From contig JAPLRA010000085.1 in assembly GCA_026399445.1 (NCBI GenBank), positions 1 to 7,070 on the forward strand: a stretch of 7,070 nucleotides of DNA. The letters are read 5' to 3'. The DNA is from Sulfuritalea sp. GTDB taxonomy: Bacteria; Pseudomonadota; Gammaproteobacteria; Burkholderiales; Rhodocyclaceae. Within the stretch, counting starts at the first letter, position 1, and each line of letters begins with the position of its first letter. Made by a program: the position numbers and the translations under genes. A model generated the notes under the pieces. The model was not told where the DNA came from. It saw only the letters and a list, made by a program, of their open reading frames with translations, and did not search any database. This document shows positions 4,538-7,070 of this stretch, piece by piece.

Positions 4538-7070
4538 ATGGCCGCCGCCGATACATCCGCTCCTTCGATTCAGGAAGTCAAGAACACGACCTGCTACATG
4601 TGCGCCTGCCGCTGCGGCATTCGCGTGCATCTGCGCGACGGCGTGGTGCGCTACATCGACGGTAATCCCGATCACCCGCTGAACAAGGGCGTGATCTGCG
4701 CCAAGGGTTCGTCGGGCATCATGAAGCAGTATTCGCCGGCGCGCCTCTTGAAGCCGCTGAAGCGCAAAGCCGGGGCAGACCGTGGTACCGGCGATTTCGA
4801 AGAGATCGAGTGGGAAGAAGCGTTTGCCACACTGGCCGAACGCCTCGGGAAAATACGCGCCACCGACCCGAAAAAATTCGCCCTGTTCACCGGCCGCGAC
4901 CAGATGCAGGCGCTGACCGGCATGTTCGCCCGCCAGTTCGGCACGCCCAACTATGCAGCGCACGGCGGCTTCTGCTCGGTGAACATGGCCGCCGGCATGA
5001 TTTACACCATCGGCGGTTCGTTCTGGGAGTTCGGTGGACCGGACCTCGATCGCGCCAAGCTGTTCGTCGTGATCGGCACCGCCGAGGATCATCATTCCAA
5101 TCCGATGAAAATCGCGCTGTCGAAATTCAAGCGCGACGGCGGCCGCTTCATCTCGATCAACCCGGTACGCACCGGCTATTCGGCGATTGCCGACGAATGG
5201 GTGCCGATCCGTCCCGGCACCGATGGCGCGTTGCTGCTGGCCATCATCCACGAGATCATCGCCACCGGCTTGTACGACCGCGATTTCCTGGTTCAGTACA
5301 GCAACGCCGGGCAACTGATCAACGTCAGTGAGACCAACGACGAGTTCGGCTTTTTCGTGCGCACCGAAGTGCCGACCGAAGAGGCCTGCTACGAACCGCA
5401 GGACAAGCTCTGGTGGGATCGCACGACCGACCGCGCCGTGGTAACGCACAAGCCAGGCGCCGACCCGTACCTGCTGGGTGAATTCACATTGAAGGACGGC
5501 ACGCAGGTGAAGCCTGCCTTTCAATTGCTGCAGGAACGCGTCAAGGACTACACGCCCGATTGGGCCAGCCAGATCACGGGCATTCCCGCCGACATCATCC
5601 GTCGCCTGGCGCACGAGATGGGCGTCACCGCGCGCGACCAGAAGATCGAACTGCCGATTGCCTGGACTGACTCCTGGGGCGATGAGCACGACACGGTGAC
5701 CGGCAATCCGGTGGCCTTCCACGCCATGCGCGGGCTGGCGGCTCACAGCAACGGCTTCCAGAGCATCCGTGCGCTGGCGATCCTGATGTCGCTGCTCGGT
5801 ACCATCGATCGGCCCGGCGGCTTCCGCCACAAGGCGCCGTTCCCGCGACCGATTCCGCCCTGTGCTCGCACGCCCAACGATCCGCGCGCGGTGCAGCCCA
5901 ACCGCCCGCTCGACGGCATGGCGCTGGGCTGGCCGTCCGACCCGGATGATCTGTTCGTCAATGACGACGGCAGTCCGGTGCGCATCGACAAGGCCTTCTC
6001 CTGGGAATATCCGCTGTCGGTGCATGGACTGATGCACAACGCCATCACCAATGCCTGGCGCGGCGACCCCTACCGCATCGACACGCTGCTGATCTTCATG
6101 GCCAACATGGCATGGAACTCGACCATGAACACGGCCGAAGTGCGGCAGATGCTGAACGACAAGGACGAAAGCGGCGAATTCAAGATTCCCTTCCTCGTCG
6201 TCTGCGATGCCTTCCACTCGGAGATGACCGCCTACGCCGACCTGATCCTGCCGGACACGACCTACCTCGAACGTCATGACGTGATGTCGATGCTCGACCG
6301 GCCGATTTCCGAATTCGACGGGCCGGTGGATGCCGTGCGCATCCCGGTGGTGCCGGTGTCGGGCGACTGCAAGCCCTTCCAGGAGGTGCTGATCGAACTC
6401 GGCACGCGCCTGAAACTTCCCGCGTTTGTAACGAAGGAAGGCGAGCGCAAGTTCCGCGACTACCCGGATTTCGTAGTGAATTGGGAATCCGAGCCGGGCT
6501 CCGGCATCGGCTTCCTCGCCGGCTGGCGCGGCAAGGGCGGCGAGAAGTCGTTGCGCGGCGAACCTAACCCGAACCAGTGGGAGATGTACAAGAAGAACAA
6601 CTGTGTCTTCCACTACGAACTGCCGAAGTCCTACCAGTACATGCGCAACTGGAACAAGGGCTACCTCGAATGGTCGCAGCGCAACCGCATCACGCGCTAT
6701 GCCGAGCCGATCCTGATCCACATCTATTCCGAAGTGCTGCAGCGCTTCCGTGCCGCCGCGCAAGGCAAGGGCCTGACGCGCAAGCCGCCCGAGCATTTGA
6801 AGAAGCGCATCGACACCTATTTCGATCCGCTGCCTTTCTACTACGACACCCTCGAAGCCCTGGCGACCGACAAGCACAAGTATCCGCTGGCGGCGGTGAC
6901 GCAGCGGCCGATGGCGATGTATCACTCCTGGGATTCGCAGAATGCATGGCTGCGCCAGATCCACACGCACAACTATCTTTACGTCAATGCGCTGACCGCG
7001 CGCCAGAACGGCATCGCCGACGGCGACTGGATCTGGGTCGAGTCGCAATGGGGCAAGGTGCGCTGCATGG
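4538..7070 (+). CDS. soeA: SoeA-like cytoplasmic sulfite dehydrogenase, molybdopterin catalytic subunit (3' end missing)
   Basis: The gene runs off the window after about 844 residues. It is a DMSO-reductase-family molybdoenzyme. The [4Fe-4S] motif is Cys19-x2-Cys22-x3-Cys26-x27-Cys54, with an additional Cys24 (CYMCACRCG). Cys146 in HGGFCSVN is the likely molybdenum ligand, as in the polysulfide/thiosulfate reductase branch. RPGTDGALLLAI and FMANMAWNSTMN are cofactor-domain segments, and the window ends inside the C-terminal molybdopterin-dinucleotide domain. There is no Tat signal, so the enzyme is cytoplasmic, as known for SoeA, which with SoeB (Fe-S) and SoeC (membrane anchor) oxidises sulfite directly to sulfate and reduces quinone. 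The start ATG 4538 is the only ATG after an in-frame stop at 4499; the Shine-Dalgarno match is weak. The substrate is inferred from motif likeness and from qmo nearby. Another Psr/Phs-type enzyme of sulfur metabolism is the alternative. Finding soeB and soeC beyond 7070 would confirm it. Confidence 0.78.
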   Translation, partial: MAAADTSAPSIQEVKNTTCYMCACRCGIRVHLRDGVVRYIDGNPDHPLNKGVICAKGSSGIMKQYSPARLLKPLKRKAGADRGTGDFEEIEWEEAFATLAERLGKIRATDPKKFALFTGRDQMQALTGMFARQFGTPNYAAHGGFCSVNMAAGMIYTIGGSFWEFGGPDLDRAKLFVVIGTAEDHHSNPMKIALSKFKRDGGRFISINPVRTGYSAIADEWVPIRPGTDGALLLAIIHEIIATGLYDRDFLVQYSNAGQLINVSETNDEFGFFVRTEVPTEEACYEPQDKLWWDRTTDRAVVTHKPGADPYLLGEFTLKDGTQVKPAFQLLQERVKDYTPDWASQITGIPADIIRRLAHEMGVTARDQKIELPIAWTDSWGDEHDTVTGNPVAFHAMRGLAAHSNGFQSIRALAILMSLLGTIDRPGGFRHKAPFPRPIPPCARTPNDPRAVQPNRPLDGMALGWPSDPDDLFVNDDGSPVRIDKAFSWEYPLSVHGLMHNAITNAWRGDPYRIDTLLIFMANMAWNSTMNTAEVRQMLNDKDESGEFKIPFLVVCDAFHSEMTAYADLILPDTTYLERHDVMSMLDRPISEFDGPVDAVRIPVVPVSGDCKPFQEVLIELGTRLKLPAFVTKEGERKFRDYPDFVVNWESEPGSGIGFLAGWRGKGGEKSLRGEPNPNQWEMYKKNNCVFHYELPKSYQYMRNWNKGYLEWSQRNRITRYAEPILIHIYSEVLQRFRAAAQGKGLTRKPPEHLKKRIDTYFDPLPFYYDTLEALATDKHKYPLAAVTQRPMAMYHSWDSQNAWLRQIHTHNYLYVNALTARQNGIADGDWIWVESQWGKVRCM

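Noticed and set aside
4352..7048. Very long minus-strand open frame antisense to soeA, continuous with the 134-residue gene (over 1000 codons in total)
   Set aside because: Composition rich in His, Arg, Val and Ala is typical of a shadow of a GC-biased gene. The plus strand carries clear molybdoenzyme motifs over the same bases. Only the last 134 codons look like real protein.

Overview
This window looks like a sulfur-oxidising, high-GC proteobacterium, most likely a betaproteobacterium. That placement is an inference from codon style and gene content. The two outer genes belong to the two known routes for oxidising sulfite in the cytoplasm. On the left, on the minus strand, are qmoA (complete) and the start of qmoB. 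They encode the quinone-interacting complex that exchanges electrons between APS reductase (AprBA) and the quinone pool. On the right, on the plus strand, is the first ~844 codons of a cytoplasmic molybdopterin oxidoreductase best matched to SoeA, the catalytic subunit of the membrane-bound direct sulfite:quinone oxidoreductase. Neither aprBA nor soeBC is inside the window.

Layout: 1-149 (-) qmoB, 5' part only; 152-1489 (-) qmoA, starting at a GTG with a good ribosome binding site; 1490-1677 divergent intergenic region with a 13-bp palindrome; 1678-3225 (+) membrane-bound PAS-GGDEF diguanylate cyclase; 3232-3765 (-) YfcE/MJ0936-type metallophosphoesterase; 3762-3950 (-) 62-residue unknown protein; 3947-4351 (-) 134-residue unknown protein; 4352-4537 AT-rich divergent intergenic region; 4538-7070 (+) soeA-like gene running off the end.

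The three minus-strand genes between 3232 and 4351 form one tightly packed unit, transcribed in the order 134-residue protein, 62-residue protein, phosphoesterase. Both junctions are 4-base ATGA overlaps, which suggests translational coupling. This unit is divergent from soeA and converges tail to tail on the cyclase gene with 6 bases between the two stop codons.

The most distinctive feature is an in-frame 51-bp tandem duplication inside qmoA (782-883). It repeats 17 residues, and the copies differ almost only at synonymous third codon positions. No transfer RNA, ribosomal RNA, CRISPR array or insertion sequence was seen. Several very long open frames opposite qmoA and soeA are by-products of strong GC bias at third codon positions and are not annotated.
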